A DNA stretch of 64,000 nt from Blastochloris sulfoviridis (GCF_008630065.1 NZ_VWPL01000012.1:1-64000), one strand, 5' to 3'. Shown: positions 18,840 to 26,746, counted from the first letter of the stretch. The notes: generated by a model not told the origin, from the letters alone. Numbers and translations: made by a program.

Positions 18840-19109
18840 ATGCCTTCTCCGCCGCCGCCTCCGGTTGCCGAGACTGCGCCGACAAGCACGCAAGTGACGG
18901 ACTATGATCGGACGCACACCGTGACCTATCTTCGGCTGCTCGATGCGGCAGCCGATGGTGCATCCTGGGAAGAAGTTGCGCGAATCGTGCTGCAGATCGA
19001 CCCGATGCTGGAACCAGATCGTGCACGGCGCACCTTTGATACGCACCTTGCTCGCGCCCGTTGGCTGAGCGACCAGGGCTATCGTGGCCTGCTTCGGTCG
19101 GCGAACTGA
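18840..19109 (+). CDS. qseM: DUF2285 protein, QseM-like antiactivator
   Basis: The product is 89 aa from the ATG at 18840 (GTG 18777 is an alternative). After a Pro-rich N-terminus it contains one DUF2285 domain: YDRTHTVTYLRLLDAAADG, then WEEVARIVLQIDP and RTFDTHLARARWLSDQGYR. In ICEMlSymR7A the DUF2285 protein QseM binds and blocks both TraR and FseA, holding transfer off. Here it faces the QseC-like gene and is followed by the FseA-like gene, so the same toggle is inferred. No TraR or TraI is seen in this window. Confidence 0.72.
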   Translation: MPSPPPPPVAETAPTSTQVTDYDRTHTVTYLRLLDAAADGASWEEVARIVLQIDPMLEPDRARRTFDTHLARARWLSDQGYRGLLRSAN

Positions 19110-19296
19110 TTGCGGTCATCGGCGGCCCTGGCGTCAGTTTCTATCCAAACCCGCACTGCCGCTTTTGCGTGACTGCGGAATGCTGATCCGCCATCGGCAC
19201 CGTGATACCAATTTGCGCCCGGTAATCGCCGCATCTGAGACACGAATCAAAAGTTGAATAGGTCAAGCTCTGGTTTAACCGAAGGGAGAGCTGCCC

Positions 19297-19503
19297 GTGT
19301 CGAAGGAAGACTGGCGGTCAAGCGCCGCCTACGAATACGCCGACACCTTGGATCCAGCGGCCCTTGCGTGGGAATTTCTGCGCCGCAATCCAGACTACCA
19401 CCTCGCCTTTGGAGCTTCCTCAGCGCACGCGGATGACAGGACCGATGGTCCGGCGCGGCGCTGGGGATTGCGATTTCCTCGCCGATCCCGCTCAACGCGC
19501 TGA
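19297..19503 (+). CDS. fseA: FseA upstream frame (DUF6499 domain)
   Basis: The zero-frame product is 68 aa from GTG 19297, with GAAGGGAGAG just upstream. It carries the DUF6499 signature DWRSSAAYEYADTLD, then LAWEFLRRNPDYH and ARRWGLRF. The last 9 codons before the stop at 19501 are non-family. Homology continues one base shifted, as LADPAQRADQSPVFWR. A +1 shift at the TTT of GLRF (19474-19476) fuses this frame to the DUF2285 frame to give 251 aa. This is the arrangement shown for FseA, the excision activator of ICEMlSymR7A. Confidence 0.8.
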   Translation: MSKEDWRSSAAYEYADTLDPAALAWEFLRRNPDYHLAFGASSAHADDRTDGPARRWGLRFPRRSRSTR

Positions 19504-20053
19504 TCAATCCCCGGTCTTCTGGCGCGCCGACGAATTGGCGTCTGTCGTCGTCCTGACTGCGGCGCCCGCCGACACGTTGGCGCCGGCGATTTCGCTGCTG
19601 GATTTGCCCGACGGCTTCATCCGGCGCGACGCCGAAGACGGCACCCACCTGATGATCCACGATGGCACGGTCGATCACCAGCTTCTGGTGGTTGGCGTGC
19701 TGGACGCCGCCACGCCGATGGCTGCGATCATTCCACTCGATGACACCGCGCCGCAGCGCGCCGAGGCGGCCGTGCGATTCTGGCGGTTTGTCGGCCGGGC
19801 GCGGCCACCAACGCCCTCGCGTCCAGTTCGCCGTCGTGATCGCCTGATCGCGGCCTTGCGGGCGCTCGATGGCCGTCTGGCGGGTGCGAGCTACCGAATC
19901 ATTGCCGAAGCACTGTTCGAGCCGAGGCACCTCGCATCCGAGCCCTGGAAGACCTCGTCGGTTCGCGATTCGGTCATCCGCTTGGTCCGCACCGGCTACG
20001 ACATGATGCGCGGGGACTATCGCAGGCTTCTCGGTCTCCGCCGGTCCGACTGA
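19364..20053 (+). CDS. fseA: FseA downstream frame (DUF2285 domain), made by +1 frameshift
   Basis: The +1 frame is open from 19364, but family homology begins at about 19478 (LADPAQRADQSPVFWR), exactly where the upstream frame loses it. The body contains DGFIRRDAEDGTHLMIHDG, DRLIAALRALDGRLAGASYR and a C-terminal DUF2285 helix set (VIRLVRTGYDMMRGDYR). There is no convincing ribosome binding site for independent translation. Joined to the upstream frame it gives a 251-aa FseA-like activator expected to switch on rdfS. Its level would be limited by frameshift efficiency and by QseM. Confidence 0.8.
   Translation: MRGNFCAAIQTTTSPLELPQRTRMTGPMVRRGAGDCDFLADPAQRADQSPVFWRADELASVVVLTAAPADTLAPAISLLDLPDGFIRRDAEDGTHLMIHDGTVDHQLLVVGVLDAATPMAAIIPLDDTAPQRAEAAVRFWRFVGRARPPTPSRPVRRRDRLIAALRALDGRLAGASYRIIAEALFEPRHLASEPWKTSSVRDSVIRLVRTGYDMMRGDYRRLLGLRRSD
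19474..19480 (+). promoter_or_regulatory. Candidate +1 programmed frameshift site (UUU-C)
   Basis: In the upstream frame the codons are CGA TTT CCT. Slippage of tRNA-Phe from UUU (19474-19476) to the overlapping UUC (19475-19477) puts CTC next, giving GLRF-LADPAQ, the continuous family sequence. Published work on ICEMlSymR7A fseA reported the same UUU-to-UUC tRNA-Phe +1 slip. Confidence 0.72.
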
Positions 20054-20083
20054 CCGAGGACGATCAGGATCGCCCGTCCCGGA

Positions 20084-20123
20084 GGGGTGGTGAATTTAGC
20101 CCCCCCCAACTTCACCATCCCCC
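20084..20123. promoter_or_regulatory. Inverted repeat between fseA and rdfS
   Basis: GGGGTGGTGAA (20084-20094) is complementary to TTCACCATCCCC (20111-20122) apart from one inserted T. The loop contains a run of eight C (20100-20107). It lies about 80 bases before the rdfS-like ATG. It could be the fseA terminator or a control site for rdfS. Confidence 0.4.
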
Positions 20124-20202
20124 TTCGCGGCTCGCCTCCGCCACCGTGATCGCCATCGGCCGCCGGTTCTCGGCAGCCACCGTCGGCATCACGGAGGTCA
20201 CC

Positions 20203-20487
20203 ATGTCCGCCGCCAATTCGCAGCTCCCGCCGCGCTATCTGCGCACGCCCGAAGCCGCACGCTTCCTCGGTCTCTCCGGCCGCACCCTGGAAAAGCACCG
20301 CACCTACGGCACCGGGCCGCGCTACTGCAAGCTCGGCGGCCGGGTCGTCTATCGCCTCGAGGACCTGGTGGCCTGGGTCGAGCTCGGCCTCAAAGCATCG
20401 ACCTCCGACCCCGGCATCGGCCAGGTGCTTCCCGCCAAGCGCCATGCCGCGATCTTGCTGGCCAATGCCGGCCAGCCCCGTCGTTGA
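20203..20487 (+). CDS. rdfS: Excisionase-like HTH protein, RdfS-like
   Basis: The product is 94 aa from ATG 20203, with GGAGG at 6 bases. It has one helix-turn-helix of the MerR/excisionase type: YLRTPEAARFLGLSGRTLEKH, GPRYCKLGGRVVY and LEDLVAWVE. Its position right after fseA and before repA/parA/traF/relaxase matches rdfS, the recombination directionality factor that drives excision of ICEMlSymR7A. The matching integrase is not in this window. A generic AlpA-like regulator is an alternative. Confidence 0.72.
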   Translation: MSAANSQLPPRYLRTPEAARFLGLSGRTLEKHRTYGTGPRYCKLGGRVVYRLEDLVAWVELGLKASTSDPGIGQVLPAKRHAAILLANAGQPRR

Positions 20488-20507
20488 TCGCATCGTTGGC
20501 TCATCCC

Positions 20508-21656
20508 ATGTCGATGCGACCTCGCACAGGCTCTGGCGAACAGCTCGAGCTGTTCCGCGCACTCCGCGGTGATCTAGCGCCCCGCGACGCGCAGGATCTC
20601 ATGGCCTACCCGTTCTTCAGCCTCGCCAAGACCCACCGCACCACGCCGATCGACTTTACGGCCGGCGACGTCACCATCCGGGTCGAAGCCGTGCCGGAGC
20701 ACGGCATGGCGACGATCTGGGACGCCGACGTGCTGATCTGGGCGGCCTCCCAACTCGTCGAGGCCCGCGACGCCGGCCTCACCACGTCGCGGCTGATGGC
20801 GGCAACGCCCTACGAGATCCTGACCTTCATCGGCCGCGGCACCTCGCTGCGCGACTACCTGCGCCTCAAGGCGGCGTTCGACCGCCTGCAGTCGACCACG
20901 GTTCTAACGTCCCTCCATCAGCGCTCAGAGCGCCGCCTGCACCGCTTCTCGTGGATCAACGAGTGGACCCAGCTCGACCGCGGTCCCGGCCGTCCTGGAG
21001 GCATCCAGATGATCCTGCCGGACTGGTTCTACCGCGCCATCGTGGAGGGCGCGCTGGTCCTCACCATCGACAAGGCGTACTTCGCGCTGACCGGCGGTCT
21101 TGAGCGCTGGCTCTATCGCCTGGTGCGCAAGCATTGCGGCCGCCAGCGCTCCGGCTGGCGGTTCGACTTCCGCCATCTTCATGTGAAGTCCGGCAGCCTG
21201 TCGCCGTTCCGACGCTTCGCCTTCGAGCTGCGCGACATCATCCGCCGCCAGCCGCTGCCCGGCTACACCCTGTTCGTCGAGGTCGAGGCCAGCGGTCGCG
21301 TGCTGCTGGCGTTCGAGCCGGCCTGTGGAAAACCTGCCGGCGGTTTCGTGCTGTCAGGAACCCAACCCGACGTGACATCAGGAACGGCCCCTGCGTGCCA
21401 TCGGGAACGGAAATCGAGCCTAAGCCACGGGCAGAAAAGACAAATCGGCGCCCCTAACTTAGAATCTAACTTAGATAGATCTAACTTTAGAGGGGCGCCC
21501 CTGTGGAAAACTTCGCCGCAACAGCCCCTTAAGTCGGGTTCAAGGGGCATTCGAGAAGACGCTGATCCGTCGGCGCTCTCAAGGCCCCGCGCCCTCGAGG
21601 TGAGGTCTCCCGCGACCTCTCGTCCGGTCCCGCCGAAGCCGGAGGGCGCATCATGA
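20508..21656 (+). CDS. repA: Replication initiator protein A (RepA)
   Basis: The product is 382 aa from ATG 20508; an in-frame TTG at 20484 overlaps the previous stop but is less likely. The RPA initiator family is recognised by QDLMAYPFFSLAKTHR, the motif PEHGMATIWDADVLIWAAS, YEILTFIGRGTSLRDY and LDRLQSTTVLTSL. The conserved body ends near residue 280 and the last ~100 residues are low complexity. That tail overlaps iterons and AT-rich repeats (21324-21511), so the 3' end probably doubles as the origin. The stop overlaps parA (ATGA). It is likely to replicate the excised ICE circle. Confidence 0.9.
   Translation: MSMRPRTGSGEQLELFRALRGDLAPRDAQDLMAYPFFSLAKTHRTTPIDFTAGDVTIRVEAVPEHGMATIWDADVLIWAASQLVEARDAGLTTSRLMAATPYEILTFIGRGTSLRDYLRLKAAFDRLQSTTVLTSLHQRSERRLHRFSWINEWTQLDRGPGRPGGIQMILPDWFYRAIVEGALVLTIDKAYFALTGGLERWLYRLVRKHCGRQRSGWRFDFRHLHVKSGSLSPFRRFAFELRDIIRRQPLPGYTLFVEVEASGRVLLAFEPACGKPAGGFVLSGTQPDVTSGTAPACHRERKSSLSHGQKRQIGAPNLESNLDRSNFRGAPLWKTSPQQPLKSGSRGIREDADPSALSRPRALEVRSPATSRPVPPKPEGAS
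21324..21511. other. Candidate replication origin (iterons) inside repA
   Basis: Three 16-base repeats with consensus GTGNYRTCRGGAACSS lie at 21348-21363, 21372-21387 and 21395-21410, spaced 23-24 bases (about two helical turns). They are followed by an AT-rich stretch with three copies of CTAACTTAGA-type repeats (21454, 21466 and 21481), framed by GGCGCCCCT (21447-21455) and its complement (21491-21499). TGTGGAAAAC, resembling a DnaA box, occurs on each side (21324 and 21502). The whole set overlaps the repA reading frame. Confidence 0.6.
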
Positions 21657-22291
21657 TCGTGGCGCTCCTCAACCAGAAGGGTGGTGTCGGCAAGACGACG
21701 CTGGCGCTGCATCTCGCCGGGCAATGGGCTCGGCAGGGTCGGCGCGTCACGTTGATCGATGCAGACCCGCAGGGCTCCGCGCTCGACTGGTCCGAGCAGC
21801 GCTCCAGGGAAGGCCTGCCGCGGCTGTTCGGCGTCGTCGGGCTGGCCCGCGACACCTTGCACCGCGAGGCACCGGAACTCGCCCGGCATGCCGATCATGT
21901 CGTCATCGACGGACCGCCACGCGTCGCCGCGCTGATGCGCTCGGCGCTCCTCGCCGCCGACCTCGTGCTGATCCCGGCCCAGCCCTCGCCGTTCGATGGC
22001 TGGGGCTCCGGCGAGATGCTGAAGCTGATCGTTGAGGCCCGCATCTTCCGCCCGGAACTCCGTGCCCGCTTCGTTCTCAACCGTTGCGATGCTCGCACCA
22101 TCATCGCGCGCGAAACGGCCGAGACGCTCGTCGACCACGATCCACCGGCATTCACCGCGACCATCGGCCAGCGCGTCGCCTTCGCCGATGCGGCGCGAAC
22201 AGGCCGGCTGGTGTTCGACGTCGACCCTATGAGCGCAGCGGCGCGCGAGATCGCCGCGCTCGCCGCCGAAGTCGAGAGGCTGATGCGATGA
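21653..22291 (+). CDS. parA: ParA-family partition ATPase
   Basis: The product is 212 aa. It begins MIVALLNQKGGVGKTTLALH, with the deviant Walker A KGGVGKTT at residues 9-16. The Walker B-type VTLIDADPQGSALDW follows, then HVVIDGPPR and LVLIPAQPSPFDGWG. This short form, without an N-terminal helix-turn-helix, is typical of ICE and plasmid ParA. The ATG overlaps the repA stop and its own stop overlaps the next ATG. It probably partitions the excised element with the small ribbon-helix-helix protein or the distant ParB-like protein. Confidence 0.93.
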   Translation: MIVALLNQKGGVGKTTLALHLAGQWARQGRRVTLIDADPQGSALDWSEQRSREGLPRLFGVVGLARDTLHREAPELARHADHVVIDGPPRVAALMRSALLAADLVLIPAQPSPFDGWGSGEMLKLIVEARIFRPELRARFVLNRCDARTIIARETAETLVDHDPPAFTATIGQRVAFADAARTGRLVFDVDPMSAAAREIAALAAEVERLMR

Positions 22292-22542
22292 CCCAGCGCG
22301 AGGACCGCCGCCGCTTCGCCTCCCGGCCTGGCAATGCCGAGAGCTGGGTGAAGGCCTCCGCCGCGCCGCCAGCAGGCCGCGCCAATGCCGATGGCTTCAC
22401 CGCTCGCCTGACCATCGACATCACCCCGGCGCTGCGTGGCCGCATCAAGATCGAAGCCTTCCAGCGCGGCATCACCGTCGCCGACATGCTGCGCGATCTC
22501 TTGTCCCGGACCTTTTCCGACACCGATGGAGGCACACCATGA
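22288..22542 (+). CDS. Ribbon-helix-helix-like partition accessory protein
   Basis: The product is 84 aa, coupled to parA by an ATGA overlap. The C-terminal half reads ARLTIDITPALRGRIKIEAF and RGITVADMLRDLLSR, the strand-helix-helix pattern of ribbon-helix-helix DNA-binding proteins. The N-terminal half is basic and disordered. Located directly after parA, it is a plausible centromere-binding partner (ParG-like). Confidence 0.75.
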   Translation: MTQREDRRRFASRPGNAESWVKASAAPPAGRANADGFTARLTIDITPALRGRIKIEAFQRGITVADMLRDLLSRTFSDTDGGTP

Positions 22543-23048
22543 TCGGCAGCCCGCTGCTTGGTCAAACAGTCCTTGATGGCGCGACGGCGACCCTCACGCA
22601 TGTCGAGCTGACGTGGCACGAAAAGCGCATCGAACATTGGCTGCGCTTTGGCCGCTATGCCGAGGAGAAAATCCTCGATCGCCACCGGCGCATCGTCAGC
22701 TTCGCACCGGACAGCATCTTCGCCTTCGTGCGATGGGCGTCGAATGACTTCGGTACGGTCATCTCGCGCATCGATATCGTGCGCGCCATTGCGCCGGCCG
22801 AGCCCTATACGACCTTGCCATTCGTGCGCCCGGGCGGTGATATCCTGCTGCGGATTGACGGCTGGCCCAAGGTCGAACGGGCGCTTCGGGCCATCGATGC
22901 CGTTCAGGCTGTCGGCATCGATCCGGTTGACGCCGCGCCGGATCATTGGCGACACGTCCAGAGCCGCCTGACCGCCGGCTATGAGCCGCGTCCCTACACA
23001 AGAGAACGGCATGCCGCCTGGTTGTTGCGCCGGAGAACCGAGCCATGA
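22539..23048 (+). CDS. DUF2840 family protein
   Basis: The product is 169 aa, and its ATG overlaps the previous stop. Family features are THVELTWHEKRIEHWLRFG, ILDRHRRIVSFAP and FVRWASNDFGT. In Rhizobiales conjugative elements this gene always lies between parA and the traF peptidase gene, as here. No membrane segment or catalytic motif is seen. Function unknown; synteny points to conjugative transfer. Confidence 0.85.
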   Translation: MIGSPLLGQTVLDGATATLTHVELTWHEKRIEHWLRFGRYAEEKILDRHRRIVSFAPDSIFAFVRWASNDFGTVISRIDIVRAIAPAEPYTTLPFVRPGGDILLRIDGWPKVERALRAIDAVQAVGIDPVDAAPDHWRHVQSRLTAGYEPRPYTRERHAAWLLRRRTEP

Positions 23049-23590
23049 CGCGCCGCGGATGGCTCACAGCAACCTTTTTCGCAACGATAGGGATCGCCAT
23101 CCCGCCGTTCACCGAGCTGCCCAAGACGCTCATCTGGAACGCCAGCGCCAGCGTGCCGATCGGGCTCTATGCGATCAATCCGCTGGGCGGATTCGAGGTC
23201 ACCGACCTTGTCGTGATCGAGCCACCCGAGGCGATCGCCAGCTTCCTTGCGGCGGGCGGCTACGTCCCGCGCGGCGTGCGGCTGATGAAGCGGGTGCTGG
23301 CACTGGCAGGACACAAAGTCTGCCGCGACAACCTCCGCGTCACGGTCAACGGTCTCGCCATCGGCAGCGCACGTGAACGCGACAGCCGGGGTCGCGATCT
23401 GCCGGTCTGGCAGGGCTGCCGGACGCTTCGCCAGGGCGAGGTCTTCCTGATGAACTGGCAATCCTCCGATAGCCTCGATGGCCGATATTTTGGGCCGGTT
23501 CCAGTCAATTCGATCGTCGGCCGCGCGACGCCACTGTGGACCGACGAAGACGGCGACGGCCATTTCCGATGGCGCGCCCCGACGCGATGA
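23045..23590 (+). CDS. traF: TraF, S26-type conjugal pilin peptidase
   Basis: The product is 181 aa. An N-terminal membrane anchor (residues ~5-22) is followed by the S26 catalytic serine in NASASVPIGLY (about Ser36) and the general base lysine in RLMKRVLALAG (Lys82). The final conserved box is SSDSLDGRYFGPV. TraF processes and cyclises TrbC prepilin, whose gene is at 31353. The ATG overlaps the DUF2840 stop. In ICEMlSymR7A a traF gene is in the same cluster as rdfS and the relaxase gene. Confidence 0.92.
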   Translation: MTRRGWLTATFFATIGIAIPPFTELPKTLIWNASASVPIGLYAINPLGGFEVTDLVVIEPPEAIASFLAAGGYVPRGVRLMKRVLALAGHKVCRDNLRVTVNGLAIGSARERDSRGRDLPVWQGCRTLRQGEVFLMNWQSSDSLDGRYFGPVPVNSIVGRATPLWTDEDGDGHFRWRAPTR

Positions 23591-23624
23591 CATTCCGCTT
23601 CACTCCACCAACCGGAGACCGATC

Positions 23625-23969
23625 ATGGCTCATATCGGCAGCTTCAAGCGTACCAGCGACGGCTATTCCGGGCGCTTGCGGACACTCTCGCTGGACGTCG
23701 AACTCACCCTCGTCCCCGTCGACAAGACCAATGGCACGACAGCTGCAGCCCCGGACTACCGCATCCATGTCGGCACGGACGGCAATGGAGCTGAGGTCGG
23801 CGCCGGCTGGCATCGCACCAGCGACAAAGCCGGCGCGTACGTGTCGGTCGTGATCGACGATCCGGCCTTTACGCAGCCGATCCGCGCCAATTTGTTCCAG
23901 GCTGATGCCGAGGGATTAAGCTTCCATCTGGTGTGGACTCGTCCCTCCCGGCACGATGATCGGACGTGA
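23625..23969 (+). CDS. DUF736 family protein (second copy)
   Basis: The product is 114 aa. It begins MAHIGSFKRTSDGYSGRL and continues with DYRIHVG, GAGWHRTS and YVSVVIDDPAFTQPI. It is clearly homologous to the protein encoded at 18046 but divergent, so this is not a recent duplication. It lacks the structured leader found before the other copy. It is 34 bases after traF and 4 bases before the transglycosylase ATG, consistent with one mobilisation operon. Confidence 0.9.
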   Translation: MAHIGSFKRTSDGYSGRLRTLSLDVELTLVPVDKTNGTTAAAPDYRIHVGTDGNGAEVGAGWHRTSDKAGAYVSVVIDDPAFTQPIRANLFQADAEGLSFHLVWTRPSRHDDRT

Positions 23970-23973
23970 CATC

Positions 23974-24762
23974 ATGCATGCCCGGCAGTCTCTGGCCCTA
24001 TGGTCCCGCCACGCATCCAAAGCGCAGTCGCCCGTCAACAGGGTGGCCGTTGTCGTGCTTGCCGTCATGCTGACCGGCGTGCCGCTGACGACAGTGTCTT
24101 TGTCACCGGTCTATGCTCAAAGCGCGCCCTCGGCGGCCGCAAAATCGGCTGATCCCGTCGCTGCCTTCATCGCGGAGGCGGCGCATCGCTTCGACATGCC
24201 GGCGCCGTTGATCCGCGCCGTGATCCGCGCCGAGAGCGGCGGCGATGCACGGGCGGTGTCGCCAGCTGGCGCGATGGGCTTGATGCAGATCATGCCCAAC
24301 ACCTGGGCCGAGCTTCGCATCCGGCATGGTCTGGGGATCGATCCCTTTGACCCTCGCGACAATATCCTGGCCGGTGCGGCTTATCTCCGCGAGATGCGCG
24401 AGCGCTTCGGTGCGCCGGGGTTCCTGGCCGCCTACAATGCCGGTCCGGACCGTTACGAGGAGCACCTGACGACGGGTCGGGCGCTCCCTGCCGAGACGCA
24501 GGATTATGTCGCGGCTCTCGCTCCGCTGGTCGGGGGCAATCAGGCCGATGGCGCGGTCGCGACCATCGCCAATCCGCAAGCCTGGGCCCGTGCGCCGCTG
24601 TTCGTTGTTCAGGCCCAGACCGCGCCGGCTGCCTATCGAACGACGCCCGGCGTGCAATCCGAGCTCACGTCGACGCACCATTTTGTTGTCGATCTTTCGG
24701 CGATTGCGCCGCAATCCGACGGTCTGTTTGTGCAGCGCTTTGGTGCGGAAGCGACGCAATGA
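23974..24762 (+). CDS. Lytic transglycosylase (VirB1-like)
   Basis: The product is 262 aa from ATG 23974; an ATG at 23956 overlapping DUF736 is possible. A Sec signal peptide is evident (basic start, hydrophobic VAVVVLAVMLTGVPLTTV, then VYAQS). The SLT domain follows: IRAESGGDARAVSPAGAMG with catalytic Glu in RAES, then LMQIMPNTW and FLAAYNAGPDRYE. It would locally open the peptidoglycan for the Trb channel in the periplasm. It is the last gene before the candidate oriT. Confidence 0.9.
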   Translation: MHARQSLALWSRHASKAQSPVNRVAVVVLAVMLTGVPLTTVSLSPVYAQSAPSAAAKSADPVAAFIAEAAHRFDMPAPLIRAVIRAESGGDARAVSPAGAMGLMQIMPNTWAELRIRHGLGIDPFDPRDNILAGAAYLREMRERFGAPGFLAAYNAGPDRYEEHLTTGRALPAETQDYVAALAPLVGGNQADGAVATIANPQAWARAPLFVVQAQTAPAAYRTTPGVQSELTSTHHFVVDLSAIAPQSDGLFVQRFGAEATQ

Positions 24763-24899
24763 GCGCAATCGCATGCCTTCGCGCTTTGGCGTGGCCTGTC
24801 GCGTGTCCAGGATGGACGCGAACTTTGCTGATGAGCACGACCGTCAGATGGCAGGATAAAGGGCCGCGAGGTGCGCTCCGGTCCGGTCGTGGTTTTTCA

Positions 24900-24974
24900 G
24901 TCGCTTGCGCGACAATTTTACGAGGTGCGCCGAACCGGCGCAGCCTGCGAATTCAGCAATTTTCCAGGAAAATT
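24900..24974. other. Candidate origin of transfer (oriT)
   Basis: Three inverted repeats are packed into 75 bases just before the relaxase gene: GTCGC-TTGC-GCGAC (24900-24913), GCGCCG-AAC-CGGCGC (24927-24941) and the perfect AATTTTCC-A-GGAAAATT (24958-24974). The last is AT-rich within GC-rich DNA. The position, 32 bases upstream of a VirD2-like relaxase gene and outside any gene, is typical of oriT. The nick site cannot be assigned. Confidence 0.55.
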
Positions 24975-25006
24975 ATCGCCATAACGCGATGGGCGGGATT
25001 GCGGCC

Positions 25007-26746
25007 ATGAGCGGCGAAGACGATTTCCGCATCCGGCCGGGCCGCATCCGCTCGACAAGAGCCCAGCGCGCCCGACCCTTCATCGCCCAAGCGCTGGCCG
25101 CTGCTGAGCGCGCCGGCGGAGCTGTCTCCCGGAACGGGACGATCGGGGCTGGTCACCGCTCGCGGTTCGGCCGGGGCCAGCGCGCCTCCGTGCAGGCCAA
25201 CCGGTTCATCACCGCGCGCTCGCGCGGCGCTGTCGTCAAGGCGCGGGTGGTCCGCCACAATGGACGCCAGGCGCCGCTCGCCACCCACCTTGGCTATCTG
25301 CGCCGGGCGGGCGTCACCCGGGACGGAGAGAAGGCCCGGCTTTTCGGCCCCGGCACTGAAGACGCCGATCCCGCGGCGTTCGCGGAGCGGTGTGCGGAGG
25401 ATCGACATCATTTCCGCTTCATCGTCTCGCCCGACGACGCCTTGGAGCTGTCCGACCTCAAGGCCTTTACCCGGGATCTCGCCCAGCAGATGGAGAAGGA
25501 CCTCGCAACGCGCCTCGATTGGGTCGGTGTCGATCACTGGAACACCGAGCATCCCCACGTCCACCTCATCGTCCGCGGCGTGCGCGAGGACGGCGAGAAC
25601 CTCGTCATCTCGCGCGACTACATCAAGGAGGGCATGCGCGATCGGGCGCGGGATCTGATCACCCAGGAACTTGGGCCGCGCACCGATCAGGAAATCCGCC
25701 GCACCCTCGAGCGCCAGATCGGCACGGAGCGCTGGACCAACCTCGACCGGCAGCTTGCCCGTGACGCTGACCGGACCGGCGTCATCGACCTTGCGCCACA
25801 TCCCGACCGGCAACCCGACGAATTCCATGCCCTCAAGGTCGGCCGTCTGCGCAAGCTGGAATCCCTCGGCCTCGCCGACCAGGTTGGTCCTGGCCAGTGG
25901 GTCATGGCGGACAAAGCCGAGCCGACCTTGCGGGAACTCGGCGAGCGCGGCGACATCATCAAACGCATTCACCGCGGCCTGACCGAACGCGGCATCAAGC
26001 GTGGCGCCGCCAGCTATGTGCTGGCGGGCGAGAGCCTGGACGTTCCCGTCATCGGCCGGCTGGTCGCTCGGGGCCTCGACGACGAGCTGAACGGCACGGC
26101 CTATGCGGTGGTCGACGGCGCCGACGGTCGCACCCACCACATCAAGCTGCCCGATCTCGACGCCGCCGGCGATGGCGCGGCGGGCTCCATCGTCGAGCTG
26201 CGCAAGTTCGATGACGCCCACGGCCGGCGCCGGGTGGCGCTGGCGGTCCGTTCCGACCTCTCGATCGAGCGGCAGGTCACCGCGACCGGTGCCACCTGGC
26301 TCGACCGCCAGGCCATCGCCCGCGAGCCGGTGGCCCTCGGCGGCGCGGGCTTCGGTGCGGAGGTGCGCGAGGCGATGTCCCGTCGCGCCGAGCACCTGAT
26401 CGGACAGGGCCTCGCCGAGCGCCAGAGTCGTGGCGTCAGCTTCCAATCCAATCTGATCGAGACGCTGCGCCGGCGCGAGCTGGACGCGCTCGGCCGGCGG
26501 CTGGCCGCCGAAACCGGCCGCCCACTGACACGCGCCGGGACCGGAGAGTATGTCGCCGGGACCTACCGGCAGCGCTTCGCGCTCGCCTCTGGCCGCTTCG
26601 CCATGATCGACGACGGAATGGGATTTCAGCTCGTGCCCTGGTCGCCGTCGCTCGAAAAGCAGCTCGGCCGCCATGTCTCAGGCCTCGCGCGAGGCGACGG
26701 AGGCGTCGATTGGAGCTTCGGGCGGCAACGGGGGCTCGGGCGATAA
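25007..26746 (+). CDS. rlxS: VirD2-like relaxase (DUF3363), RlxS-like
   Basis: The product is 579 aa from ATG 25007 (MSGEDDFRIRPGRIRSTR). The relaxase domain spans about residues 60-260 and has HLGYLRRAGVTRDGEKARLF and the metal-binding histidine cluster TEHPHVHLIVRG near residue 182. The C-terminal DUF3363 region (~280-560) includes GRQRGLGR at the end. The protein nicks oriT, stays covalently bound and pilots the strand into the recipient. It lies just downstream of the oriT candidate and matches the relaxase gene rlxS of ICEMlSymR7A in synteny. Confidence 0.88.
   Translation: MSGEDDFRIRPGRIRSTRAQRARPFIAQALAAAERAGGAVSRNGTIGAGHRSRFGRGQRASVQANRFITARSRGAVVKARVVRHNGRQAPLATHLGYLRRAGVTRDGEKARLFGPGTEDADPAAFAERCAEDRHHFRFIVSPDDALELSDLKAFTRDLAQQMEKDLATRLDWVGVDHWNTEHPHVHLIVRGVREDGENLVISRDYIKEGMRDRARDLITQELGPRTDQEIRRTLERQIGTERWTNLDRQLARDADRTGVIDLAPHPDRQPDEFHALKVGRLRKLESLGLADQVGPGQWVMADKAEPTLRELGERGDIIKRIHRGLTERGIKRGAASYVLAGESLDVPVIGRLVARGLDDELNGTAYAVVDGADGRTHHIKLPDLDAAGDGAAGSIVELRKFDDAHGRRRVALAVRSDLSIERQVTATGATWLDRQAIAREPVALGGAGFGAEVREAMSRRAEHLIGQGLAERQSRGVSFQSNLIETLRRRELDALGRRLAAETGRPLTRAGTGEYVAGTYRQRFALASGRFAMIDDGMGFQLVPWSPSLEKQLGRHVSGLARGDGGVDWSFGRQRGLGR

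Noticed and set aside
20100-20107. Run of eight C as a phase-variation tract
   Set aside because: It lies in a non-coding loop of an inverted repeat, not in a gene or between promoter boxes that I can identify.
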